A stretch of 5,387 bases of DNA, from assembly GCA_036525795.1 (NCBI GenBank), contig DATCZS010000094.1:1-5387 (forward strand). Direction: 5' to 3'. The notes beneath the pieces are model-generated. The model was not told the origin of the DNA. It ran no database searches and worked only from the letters and a program-made list of their open reading frames with translations. Shown piece by piece: positions 1 to 5,203 of this stretch (position 1 is the stretch's first letter; each line of letters begins with the position of its first letter). The position numbers and the translations under genes were made by a program. This DNA is from DATCZS01 sp036525795. GTDB taxonomy: Bacteria; Actinomycetota; Acidimicrobiia; Spongiisociales; ZC4RG35.

Positions 1-1218
1 GTGATCGACACGCGATGGTCTCCTTCCGCCCACGTCGTCAAGGACTTCCTGGCCCGCAACCGGATCCCCTACCGGTTCTACGACATCGAACAGGACTCGA
101 TGGCGCGGGCCATGGTCGAGGCGGCCGAAACCGAGCTCCCGCTGGTGGTCCTCGATGACGGAAGCCGGATGAACCGGCCGGACATCCACAGCCTGGCAAC
201 GGCCGTCGGGCTCCAGACCGAGGCCAAGAATCCCTTCTACGACCTCATCATCGTCGGCGCCGGGCCGGCCGGGCTGGGCGCGGCGGTGTACGGGGCGTCG
301 GAAGGACTCCGCACCGCCCTCATCGAGCGAGCCGCCACAGGCGGGCAGGCGGGAACCAGCTCCCGGATCGAGAACTACCTGGGATTCCCCGCCGGGATCA
401 GCGGGGGTGACCTCGCCACCCGCGCCACGTCCCAGGCCATGAAGTTCGGCGCCGAGATCCTCACCGGACCCGAGGTGGTCGCGGTCGAGGTCACCGACCC
501 GGTGAAGACGGTGGTGCTCTCGGACGGTCAGCGCCTGGGCTGTCACGCCCTCGTCGTGGCCTCCGGGATGACCATCCGCCGCCTGGGGGTGGAGGCGGCC
601 GAACGGTACGTCGGAGCCGGGGTGTACTACGGAGCCGCGCCGTCCGAGGCCGTCACCTATCGGGGAGAACACGTCTTCGTCGTCGGCGGGGCCAACTCGG
701 CGGGCCAGGCGGCGATGATGTTGTCCAAGTACGCCGGCCGCGTGACGATCCTCGTGCGGGGCTCGTCGCTGGAGGCGGCCATGTCTCAATACCTGGTCGA
801 TCAGATCCGGGCGACGCCCAACATCGACGTGAAGTTGCGGACCGAGGTGGCAGACGCCGGCGGAGAGGGCCGGCTCGAGTACCTGGTGCTGCGCGACCGG
901 GACTCGGGGGAGGAGGAGCAGGCCGAGGCCTACGGTCTGTTCATCTTCGTCGGCGCCGTCCCTCACTCCGAGTTTCTCGACGGCGTCGTCCTCCGCAGCG
1001 CGCGCGGCTTCCTCCTCACAGGACCCGACCTGCGGGTGGACGGCGAGTGGCCGCCGGAGTGGCCTCTGGAGCGCGACCCCCTGCCCATGGAGACGAGCGT
1101 CCCCGGCATCTTCGCCGCAGGCGACGTCCGGGAAGGGGTGGTTCGTCGGGTGGCGTCAGCCGTCGGCCAGGGGGCGATCGCAATCGCCCTCGTCCACCAG
1201 TACCTCGAGACCGTGTGA
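1..1218 (+). CDS. Thioredoxin-reductase-like FAD/NAD(P)H flavoprotein with glutaredoxin-like N-terminal domain (5' partial)
   Basis: Two-dinucleotide-fold flavoprotein. Residues 1-72 resemble a glutaredoxin fold, with a TELP segment at 44-47 in the usual cis-proline position. The FAD motif GAGPAG is at 86-91, the family signature SSRIENYLGFP at 120-130, the second nucleotide-binding motif GGANSAG at 229-235, and the C-terminal FAD motif AAGD at 372-375. No redox cysteine pair is present: WSPSA (6-10) stands where glutaredoxins have CPxC, YYGAAPS (209-215) where thioredoxin reductases have CxxC, and the only cysteine is Cys181. It is therefore unlikely to reduce thioredoxin in the classical way. 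The GTG at base 1 is probably an internal valine codon. Family members as I remember them are about 550 residues, with a response-regulator receiver domain before the glutaredoxin-like part, so roughly 150 residues are likely missing. It ends one base before the kinase gene, implying translational coupling. Family assignment is strong; substrate unknown. Confidence 0.88.
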   Translation: MIDTRWSPSAHVVKDFLARNRIPYRFYDIEQDSMARAMVEAAETELPLVVLDDGSRMNRPDIHSLATAVGLQTEAKNPFYDLIIVGAGPAGLGAAVYGASEGLRTALIERAATGGQAGTSSRIENYLGFPAGISGGDLATRATSQAMKFGAEILTGPEVVAVEVTDPVKTVVLSDGQRLGCHALVVASGMTIRRLGVEAAERYVGAGVYYGAAPSEAVTYRGEHVFVVGGANSAGQAAMMLSKYAGRVTILVRGSSLEAAMSQYLVDQIRATPNIDVKLRTEVADAGGEGRLEYLVLRDRDSGEEEQAEAYGLFIFVGAVPHSEFLDGVVLRSARGFLLTGPDLRVDGEWPPEWPLERDPLPMETSVPGIFAAGDVREGVVRRVASAVGQGAIAIALVHQYLETV

Positions 1219-1219
1219 C

Positions 1220-2605
1220 GTGAGCGTCTCGCTGCGGGCCGTACCGCTGTTCTCCAAACTCGAGGATGACGACCTCTGCCGGCTGGAAGAGCGATCCGAG
1301 GTCGTCCGGCTCGACGCCGGCGAGGAATTGTTCGCCGAAGGCCAGCCGGGTGAGCGGGCCTTCGTCATCCACACCGGCGAGATCGAGATCGTCAAACGAA
1401 CCGGAGACCGGGAAGTCCTCCTGGCGGTTCGCAAGCCGGGCGAAGTGATCGGCGAAATGGCCCTCCTCCAGGATGCGCCCCGGTCCGCAACGGCCAGGGC
1501 CCGGGTCGACGCCGAGCTGATCGCCATCCCCAAGGCCGAGATCGACGCTCTCATGGAGTCGAGCATCGGGGCGGTACAGGCGCTGTTCCGGGTTCTGCTC
1601 GACCGGTGGCAGCAGACCCAGGCGCTGCTCACCCAGAACGAGCGGATGGCTCAGCTCGGCACGCTCACCGCCGGGCTCGCCCACGAACTCAACAACCCCG
1701 CGGCAGCGGTCAACCGGGCCGCAGGACAACTGCGCGACTCGGTGGCCGAACTGGTCTCGGCCGAACGGGCGCTGGCGACCGGACTCGATCCCGGCCGCCA
1801 GGGGGGAATCGAAGAACTCCGATCCCGGCTCGAGTCGCGGGAACCGCCGGCGGCGCTCGACGCCATCACCAGATCCGACCTGGAGGCCGAGGTCGAGGAC
1901 ACGCTCATGGACGCCGGTTTCGACGACGCCTGGAAGATGGCTCCAGCCATCGTCGAGGGCGGTCTCGTCGACGCAATGGGCGAGATCGTCGAAGTGGCGG
2001 GCGAAGAAGCCGGCCGCCTGCTCGAGGCGATCCGCACCGCCCACGAGGTGGGATCGCTCCTCCATGAGGTGGAGGAGGGGACGCGCCGGCTGTCTGCCAT
2101 CGTTCGCGCCCTCAAGTCGTACTCATACCTGGACCAGGCGCCGGTGCAGGAGGTCGACCTGACGACCGGCATCGAGGACACCCTGCTGATCCTGAAGTCC
2201 AAGCTGTCGGACATCGAGGTGCGCCGCGAGTACGCCGACGACCTGCCGACCATCCAGGCCTACGGGGCAGAGCTCAACCAGGTGTGGACCAACCTCTTGG
2301 ACAACGCGGCTGACGCCGTCCACCAGTCGGGCCGATCGGACGGGGTGATCGTGGTGCGGGCATTCCCGGCGGACGGTCAGGTGACGGTCGAGGTGGAGGA
2401 CAACGGTTCCGGGATCGCCCCCGAGTCGATTCACCGCGTGTTCGACTCGTTCTTCACCACGAAACCGCCGGGTTCGGGCACCGGGTTGGGCCTGAACATC
2501 TCCTACGCCGTCGTTGTGCACAAGCATCGCGGCGACATCACTGTCGCGTCCGAGCCGGGTAAGACGGTCTTTCGCGTGGAGCTGCCGCGGGTGGTGCCCG
2601 CCTGA
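1220..2605 (+). CDS. Cyclic-nucleotide-binding-domain sensor histidine kinase, soluble
   Basis: A 461-residue cytoplasmic kinase with no membrane segment. Residues 8-115 form a cNMP-binding domain with a phosphate-binding cassette at 78-92, including Glu79 and Arg88, the residues expected to hold the cyclic phosphate and ribose. A helical linker leads to the H-box HELNNP with phospho-acceptor His155. The ATPase domain has an N-box (Asn358, Asn362, Asp365), G1 box DNGSG (394-398), F-box around Phe408-Phe412 and G2 box GTGLGL (420-425), so it looks catalytically complete. The second dimerisation helix, near RLSAIV at 289-294, lies about 135 residues after His155 rather than the usual 45-50. This leaves an acidic, mostly helical insert of about 85 residues. 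The GTG start follows the upstream stop by one base. The likely partner is the receiver domain expected on the upstream flavoprotein. The ligand (cAMP, cGMP or other) cannot be told from sequence. Confidence 0.92.
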   Translation: MSVSLRAVPLFSKLEDDDLCRLEERSEVVRLDAGEELFAEGQPGERAFVIHTGEIEIVKRTGDREVLLAVRKPGEVIGEMALLQDAPRSATARARVDAELIAIPKAEIDALMESSIGAVQALFRVLLDRWQQTQALLTQNERMAQLGTLTAGLAHELNNPAAAVNRAAGQLRDSVAELVSAERALATGLDPGRQGGIEELRSRLESREPPAALDAITRSDLEAEVEDTLMDAGFDDAWKMAPAIVEGGLVDAMGEIVEVAGEEAGRLLEAIRTAHEVGSLLHEVEEGTRRLSAIVRALKSYSYLDQAPVQEVDLTTGIEDTLLILKSKLSDIEVRREYADDLPTIQAYGAELNQVWTNLLDNAADAVHQSGRSDGVIVVRAFPADGQVTVEVEDNGSGIAPESIHRVFDSFFTTKPPGSGTGLGLNISYAVVVHKHRGDITVASEPGKTVFRVELPRVVPA

Positions 2606-2609
2606 GGCA

Positions 2610-2634
2610 GGGTCCGGGCTTCCCTCCGTGACCC
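2610..2634. terminator. Possible weak bidirectional terminator
   Basis: The spacer between the convergent kinase and flavodoxin genes contains GGGTC (2610-2614) complementary to GACCC (2630-2634). A possible inner GGG (2616-2618)/CCC (2622-2624) stem has a three-base loop. There is no T-run on either side, so it is a weak candidate supported mainly by the convergent position. Confidence 0.28.
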
Positions 2635-2644
2635 GGCAGAGCGC

Positions 2645-3145
2645 TCAGCCCACGGGGTGAAGGGCAGCCAGGTCGGCGAGGATGGCTCGTGCCCACCGGT
2701 GGACCTGTTCGGGGTCACGCCAATCTCCGGCGTTGGTCTTGGCCATCGACGACGCCGGGAAGCCCTGGGCATCCGGGGGCATCCGCCCGCCGAATGTCAT
2801 GTGGCTCCGTCCGTCGACGGTGGCCATCAGCTTGGCAACCTGGGAGGTGGGAGGAATGAGATCCCGGGCAGCGCTGTCGTCGAGGGGTCCGCTCGAGAAG
2901 AAGTACGCCGGCATGGGCTTGAGGATCGACGCATGCCGCTTTACGAATCGCCTGGCGTCCTTGTGCCACCTGTTCGAGTAGAGCGCTCCGCCCACGACGA
3001 CGGCGTCGAACTCCGACAGGTCATCCATCGGGCCGGCCGGCCGCGCTTCGGCGTAGTGGCCCTCCGCGATCACGCCGTCCACCAGCATCCGGGCCAGTCC
3101 GGCGGTCCCGCCCATCTTGGATCCATATGTCACGAGGATGCGCAT
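2645..3145 (-). CDS. Flavodoxin-domain protein (HemG/Flavodoxin_5-like)
   Basis: A 166-residue FMN-binding protein of flavodoxin fold, close to the usual size of the protoporphyrinogen-oxidase-like (HemG/Flavodoxin_5) group. The N-terminal strand MRILVTYGS runs into a phosphate-binding loop S9-K-M-G-G-T14. A second FMN loop lies around VGGALYSNRWHKDARRF (51-67), typical of the group, and a third around FSSGPLD (83-89). The C-terminal part FGGRM (118-122) to GDWRD (140-144) also fits. No signal peptide or membrane segment is seen. The ATG at 3145 is chosen because it has a good ribosome site; a GTG 31 codons upstream lacks one and would add a non-flavodoxin N-terminus. Function may be electron transfer or oxidation of a heme precursor. 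Since HemG-like proteins are diverse and no heme gene is nearby, the role stays open. It converges with the kinase gene and lies downstream of the DUF411 gene, behind a likely terminator. Confidence 0.85.
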   Translation of the reverse strand: MRILVTYGSKMGGTAGLARMLVDGVIAEGHYAEARPAGPMDDLSEFDAVVVGGALYSNRWHKDARRFVKRHASILKPMPAYFFSSGPLDDSAARDLIPPTSQVAKLMATVDGRSHMTFGGRMPPDAQGFPASSMAKTNAGDWRDPEQVHRWARAILADLAALHPVG

Positions 3146-3152
3146 CCGCTCA

Positions 3153-3157
3153 CTCCT
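3153..3157 (-). promoter_or_regulatory. Ribosome binding site for the flavodoxin gene
   Basis: AGGAG on the minus strand lies seven bases before the ATG at 3145. This decides the start against the longer in-frame GTG at 3238. Confidence 0.7.
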
Positions 3158-3245
3158 GCTCGCGCAGTCCTCATCGTCCAGACCTTCGGTGGATCGGAGT
3201 AGAGGCGATCGCCACGACCGCAGGCCGAAGTGGGTCACCCCGGTC

Positions 3246-3262
3246 CGCCGGCACCGCCGGCG
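3246..3262 (-). terminator. Hairpin terminator after the DUF411 gene
   Basis: Immediately after the DUF411 stop codon the minus strand reads CGCCGGC, loop GGT, GCCGGCG: a perfect seven-base-pair GC stem with a three-base loop. There is no T-tract, which is common for high-GC terminators. It separates the DUF411 gene from the flavodoxin gene 117 bases downstream and argues against strong co-transcription. It could instead be a transcript-stabilising 3' hairpin. Confidence 0.5.
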
Positions 3263-3739
3263 TCAGTACTCGAATGGAACCAACACGCCGTCGTGGCGGA
3301 TCAGCATCACCGGCTGTGCCTCCCACTCGGCGACGTCACCCCCCATGCCGGGCGAATCCGCCGGCATTCCGGGGAGCGCCAGGCCGACGGCGTCCGGGCG
3401 GCTGTCGAGGAGCTGGCGAATCGCCCCCACCGGCACATGGCCTTCCACCACATACCCTTCGACCAGGGCCGTGTGACACGAGCCCGCCTCGACGGGGACA
3501 CCGTTCGCAACTTTGAAATCCTGCAGCAGGGGATCCTCGGTGAGATCCACTTCTGCTCCATGCTCTTGTAGGTACCCGACCCACTGGTGACAGCAGCCTC
3601 AGCCAGGCGCCTGGTGAACCTCGAACGAGACACCGGACAGGTCGGGAGCGGCGATGGTGGTGAGCGCCGGGGTGGGTTGCGCGCAACCCGCCAGGCCGAC
3701 GACCAGCAGCGCCAACAGGGATCGAAACTTCACACGCAT
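3263..3739 (-). CDS. DUF411 lipoprotein, probable selenoprotein (in-frame TGA = Sec47)
   Basis: Read through one in-frame TGA, this encodes 158 residues. Residues 1-19 are a lipoprotein signal peptide: basic start, LLALLVVG core, lipobox LAGC with Cys19. Residues 37-54 match the DUF411 first strand and motif, V-H-Q-A-P-G-U-G-C-C-H-Q-W-V, where family members have K-S-P-T-C-G-C-C. Sec47 replaces the first cysteine; Cys49 and Cys50 follow. Downstream are SCHT (87-90, Cys88), VEGYVVEGHVP (93-103) and a proline/glycine-rich segment from 119, all DUF411 hallmarks. DUF411 (COG3019) proteins are thioredoxin-like, exported metal-binding proteins; copper-resistance CopG belongs here and binds copper through these cysteines. 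By inference this is an extracytoplasmic, membrane-anchored copper or thiol-redox protein with a selenol ligand. ATG 3739 is preferred over the adjacent ATG 3742 because it gives a better distance from GGAGG. The alternative is a nonsense mutation or sequencing error at that cysteine codon. No copper transporter gene is visible. Confidence 0.85.
3553..3598 (-). promoter_or_regulatory. Candidate bacterial SECIS element
   Basis: Just downstream of the TGA the mRNA can fold. The upper stem pairs GUGGGU (3584-3579) with ACCUAC (3573-3568): six pairs including one G-U. The apical loop is CGGGU (3578-3574), 20 bases after the UGA and carrying a G at its second position. A lower stem can pair CUGCU (3596-3592) with AGCAG (3557-3553). 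Distance, loop size and loop G agree with the general pattern of bacterial SECIS elements recognised by SelB. The internal region between stems is loose, so the exact fold is uncertain. Confidence 0.65.
3599..3601 (-). other. In-frame TGA, proposed selenocysteine codon
   Basis: The TGA sits at codon 47, between a lipoprotein signal peptide plus first DUF411 strand and the rest of the DUF411 domain, in one continuous frame. It occupies the position of the invariant first cysteine of the CxCC motif and is followed by GGC TGC TGT (Gly-Cys-Cys). Cysteine-to-selenocysteine replacement at a redox or metal site is the classical selenoprotein pattern. Confidence 0.8.
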
Positions 3740-3743
3740 CATG

Positions 3744-3748
3744 CCTCC
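3744..3748 (-). promoter_or_regulatory. Ribosome binding site for the DUF411 gene
   Basis: GGAGG on the minus strand precedes two consecutive ATG codons. It is one base from ATG 3742 and four bases from ATG 3739, so the second ATG is the better start. A GTG two codons later (ten-base spacing) is also possible and would leave a shorter signal peptide. Confidence 0.6.
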
Positions 3749-3778
3749 AATGGGCCAATGATCGGCTACCGGCCTGGC

Positions 3779-3797
3779 CTTCCGGCAGGGCCGGAAG
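3779..3797. repeat. Perfect inverted repeat upstream of the DUF411 gene
   Basis: CTTCCGGC (3779-3786) and GCCGGAAG (3790-3797) form an eight-base-pair perfect palindrome around a three-base spacer, about 40 bases before the DUF411 start. It could be a regulator binding site or a 5'-leader hairpin. No known operator consensus was recognised. Confidence 0.55.
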
Positions 3798-3847
3798 ACA
3801 CTACCCGCGGACAATCCGACCCGGGCCGCCAGAGGCTCCCCGGGTGC

Positions 3848-3910
3848 GGCATCGGGACACCCAGGCGGGCGGTGTCGGCAGCCGCGGTGGCGCGGGCATC
3901 GGGCCACCCA
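3848..3910 (+). repeat. Two 16-base direct repeats, 47-base period
   Basis: GGCATCGGGACACCCA (3848-3863) recurs as GGCATCGGGCCACCCA (3895-3910), with one mismatch. Each copy can also close a stem with an upstream partner: GGGTG 3842-3846 with CACCC 3858-3862, and GGTGG 3886-3890 with CCACC 3904-3908. Two similar potential hairpins or operator half-sites thus lie in the divergent promoter region. High GC makes chance similarity easier. Confidence 0.45.
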
Positions 3911-3989
3911 CGACGCCGGGCGGTCGGAGCCGAGACGCCCACCTCGATTCGATCCGGACCTCTCGACGCACGTCGTTCCGGCAGATGAC

Positions 3990-3995
3990 TACCTT
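3990..3995 (+). promoter_or_regulatory. Possible -10 box for a leaderless cupin mRNA
   Basis: TACCTT (TAnnnT type) lies six bases before the cupin ATG, and no Shine-Dalgarno sequence is visible in front of that ATG. This spacing is typical of leaderless transcripts, common in actinobacteria. No well-spaced -35 box was found, so support is weak. Confidence 0.3.
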
Positions 3996-4001
3996 GCTTC
4001 C

Positions 4002-4385
4002 ATGCAACACACACCGAGCGAACACACCGGATGGGACCCGTCCGGCAACGAACACTTCACCGGCGAGGTCTGGAACGCCCGTCTCGAGGAAGGTCATGAA
4101 GGGATCACCCTCCTCGGCGTGCAGTTTGCCCCCGGCGCCAGGAGCCACTGGCACAGCCACCCGGGCGGCCAGACGCTGTATGTGATCTCAGGAGCAGGGC
4201 TCGTCCAGACAGAGGACGGGACCACCAAGGAGATCTCCGCCGGCGACACCGTCCACGCCCCGCCGGGCGAAGTCCACTGGCACGGCGCCAAGCCCGACTC
4301 GCCGCTGATGCACCTCGCCCTCAATGTGCGTGGCGCCACCGAATGGCGCGACGAGGTCTCGGACTCCGACTACAACCGCCGGTAG
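4002..4385 (+). CDS. Small metal-binding cupin, hydroxynitrile-lyase-like active site
   Basis: A 127-residue single-domain cupin, cytoplasmic, with no signal peptide. Motif 1, GARSHWHSHPGGQTLYVISG (45-64), has His51, His53 and Gln57 in place of the usual glutamate. Motif 2, PGEVHWHGA (88-96), supplies His92. This three-His/one-Gln site, with a further histidine at 104, matches the spacing I recall for bacterial Mn-dependent cupin hydroxynitrile lyases (GtHNL type). Many relatives are annotated only as cupin proteins, often near carboxymuconolactone decarboxylase or SDR genes, so lyase activity should not be assumed. An alternative is a small detoxification or quercetinase-like enzyme. The ATG at 4002 lacks a ribosome site and may be leaderless. 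The gene converges with the SDR gene 14 bases away. Confidence 0.85.
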   Translation: MQHTPSEHTGWDPSGNEHFTGEVWNARLEEGHEGITLLGVQFAPGARSHWHSHPGGQTLYVISGAGLVQTEDGTTKEISAGDTVHAPPGEVHWHGAKPDSPLMHLALNVRGATEWRDEVSDSDYNRR

Positions 4386-4395
4386 CCGACGGTTG
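4373..4395. terminator. Bidirectional hairpin between cupin and SDR genes
   Basis: CAACCG (4373-4378) pairs with CGGTTG (4390-4395). After one C/A mismatch, CGG (4380-4382) pairs with CCG (4386-4388), leaving the cupin stop codon TAG as the loop. The position between two convergent 3' ends, 14 bases apart, fits a shared terminator. There is no T-run. Confidence 0.5.
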
Positions 4396-4399
4396 AGCG

Positions 4400-5149
4400 T
4401 CAGGTGGCGCTCATGCCGCCGTCGGCGAAGAGGGTGATGCCGGTGATCCAGCGGGCCTGGCGGGAGGCGAGGAACAGCACCGGTCCCACCGTGACGTCGG
4501 CCGGGGTCAGCGAGCCCTGCGGTATGCGTTCGGCGAACGACGCCACCAGCGCCGGGTCCGAAAAGGCCGGCGCCATCAGCTCGGTGTCGGTGGGGCCGGG
4601 AGCCACCGCGTTCACGGTGACGCCGGTCTTGGCCCACTCGACCGCAAGGGTCTTCGTCATCGAGATCACGGCCGCCTTCGACGCGTTGTAGGCGAGCTGG
4701 AGAGGAGAGCCGCGCATCCCGGCGTTCGAGGCGTAGTTGATGATCCGCCCGCTCCCCCGCTCGACCATGTGGCGGCCGGCCGCCCGGGAGAACAGCCACG
4801 TCCCCCTCACGTTGACCGCCATCGTCCGATCGAACTCCTCGGGGGTCAGCTCGAGCGCCCGCACGCGGATGTACACGGCCGCGGTGTTCACCACCACATC
4901 GATCTTGCCGTGTCGGGTCACGGCCTCGTCCACGAAGCGATCGACGGCGGCGGCGTCACGGGCGTCGACCTCGACTCCGACCGCGCCCACCGCAGCGGCC
5001 ACGGCATCGGCCCGCTCGCCGTCCACGTCGGTGGCGATCACGTTCGCACCGCATCGGGCGAACCCTGACACGATCTCCTGACCGATCCCGCCACAGCCGT
5101 TGACGACCACCACCTGTCCGCTGAAGTCGAACCACGTTGCCGAATCCAC
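4400..5149 (-). CDS. SDR-family NAD(P)-dependent oxidoreductase
   Basis: A 249-residue classical short-chain dehydrogenase/reductase, cytoplasmic, of normal length. The cofactor loop is NGCGGIG (17-23), one residue shorter than the usual TGxxxGxG and with Asn for Thr. Asp41 at the end of the second strand predicts NAD(H) preference. NTAA (88-91) replaces the NNAG motif. Asn113, Ser141, Tyr154 and Lys158 complete the catalytic tetrad, and PGPTDTEL (184-191) follows. The C-terminus WITGITLFADGG (234-245) is typical of FabG-like SDRs. Substrate is unknown; an alcohol or hydroxy-acid is plausible given the upstream FAD oxidase gene. The GTG start has GGGAGG (5159-5154) four bases upstream; the next in-frame Met is residue 110, so no better start exists. 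It is separated by 54 bases from the upstream oxidase gene on the same strand, probably one operon. Confidence 0.93.
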   Translation of the reverse strand: MDSATWFDFSGQVVVVNGCGGIGQEIVSGFARCGANVIATDVDGERADAVAAAVGAVGVEVDARDAAAVDRFVDEAVTRHGKIDVVVNTAAVYIRVRALELTPEEFDRTMAVNVRGTWLFSRAAGRHMVERGSGRIINYASNAGMRGSPLQLAYNASKAAVISMTKTLAVEWAKTGVTVNAVAPGPTDTELMAPAFSDPALVASFAERIPQGSLTPADVTVGPVLFLASRQARWITGITLFADGGMSAT

Positions 5150-5203
5150 TGCACCTCCCGCCGGGTCGCGGGACGAAGGCTACGCGTCGATGCTCCTGGG
5201 CGC

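Larger units (their letters stand above)
3743..4001. other. Divergent intergenic region between the DUF411 and cupin genes
   Basis: This 259-base spacer holds the upstream regions of two divergent genes. No conserved protein or RNA gene was recognised in it. It contains the DUF411 ribosome site, an imperfect 13-base dyad at 3754-3766, a perfect hairpin at 3779-3797, a weak minus-strand TAGTGT (3803-3798) that could be a -10 box, a pair of 16-base direct repeats (3848-3910), and a possible -10 box for the cupin gene. It is the best place for an operator. Confidence 0.6.

Noticed and set aside
1016..2065. Long minus-strand open frame of 349 codons opposite the flavoprotein end and kinase gene
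   Set aside because: High-GC shadow frame of low complexity with no recognisable domain, covering the well-supported kinase on the opposite strand.
3146..3238. Longer flavodoxin start at GTG 3238
   Set aside because: The 31 added residues do not resemble flavodoxin, there is no ribosome site at that GTG, and AGGAG is well placed before ATG 3145.
3263..3550. Independent 95-residue protein starting at GTG 3550, with a GGAG five bases upstream
   Set aside because: It would begin in the middle of the DUF411 domain, losing the signal peptide, first strand and metal motif. The upstream sequence in the same frame encodes exactly those missing parts.
3599..3739. DUF411 gene as a pseudogene broken by a nonsense mutation
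   Set aside because: Apart from the TGA the frame is intact with no other stop or frameshift, all other key residues are kept, and the TGA coincides with a cysteine position and a SECIS-like hairpin. It cannot be fully excluded without genome data.
3930..3965. TTCGAT-type T-loop-like sequence suggesting a tRNA (possibly tRNA-Sec) in the divergent spacer
   Set aside because: No flanking T-stem pairing, acceptor stem or anticodon arm could be found on either strand.
4188..4799. Minus-strand open frame of 203 codons across the cupin and SDR ends
   Set aside because: Out of frame with the SDR and rich in Arg, Gly and His as expected for a shadow. It overlaps two clearly conserved genes.
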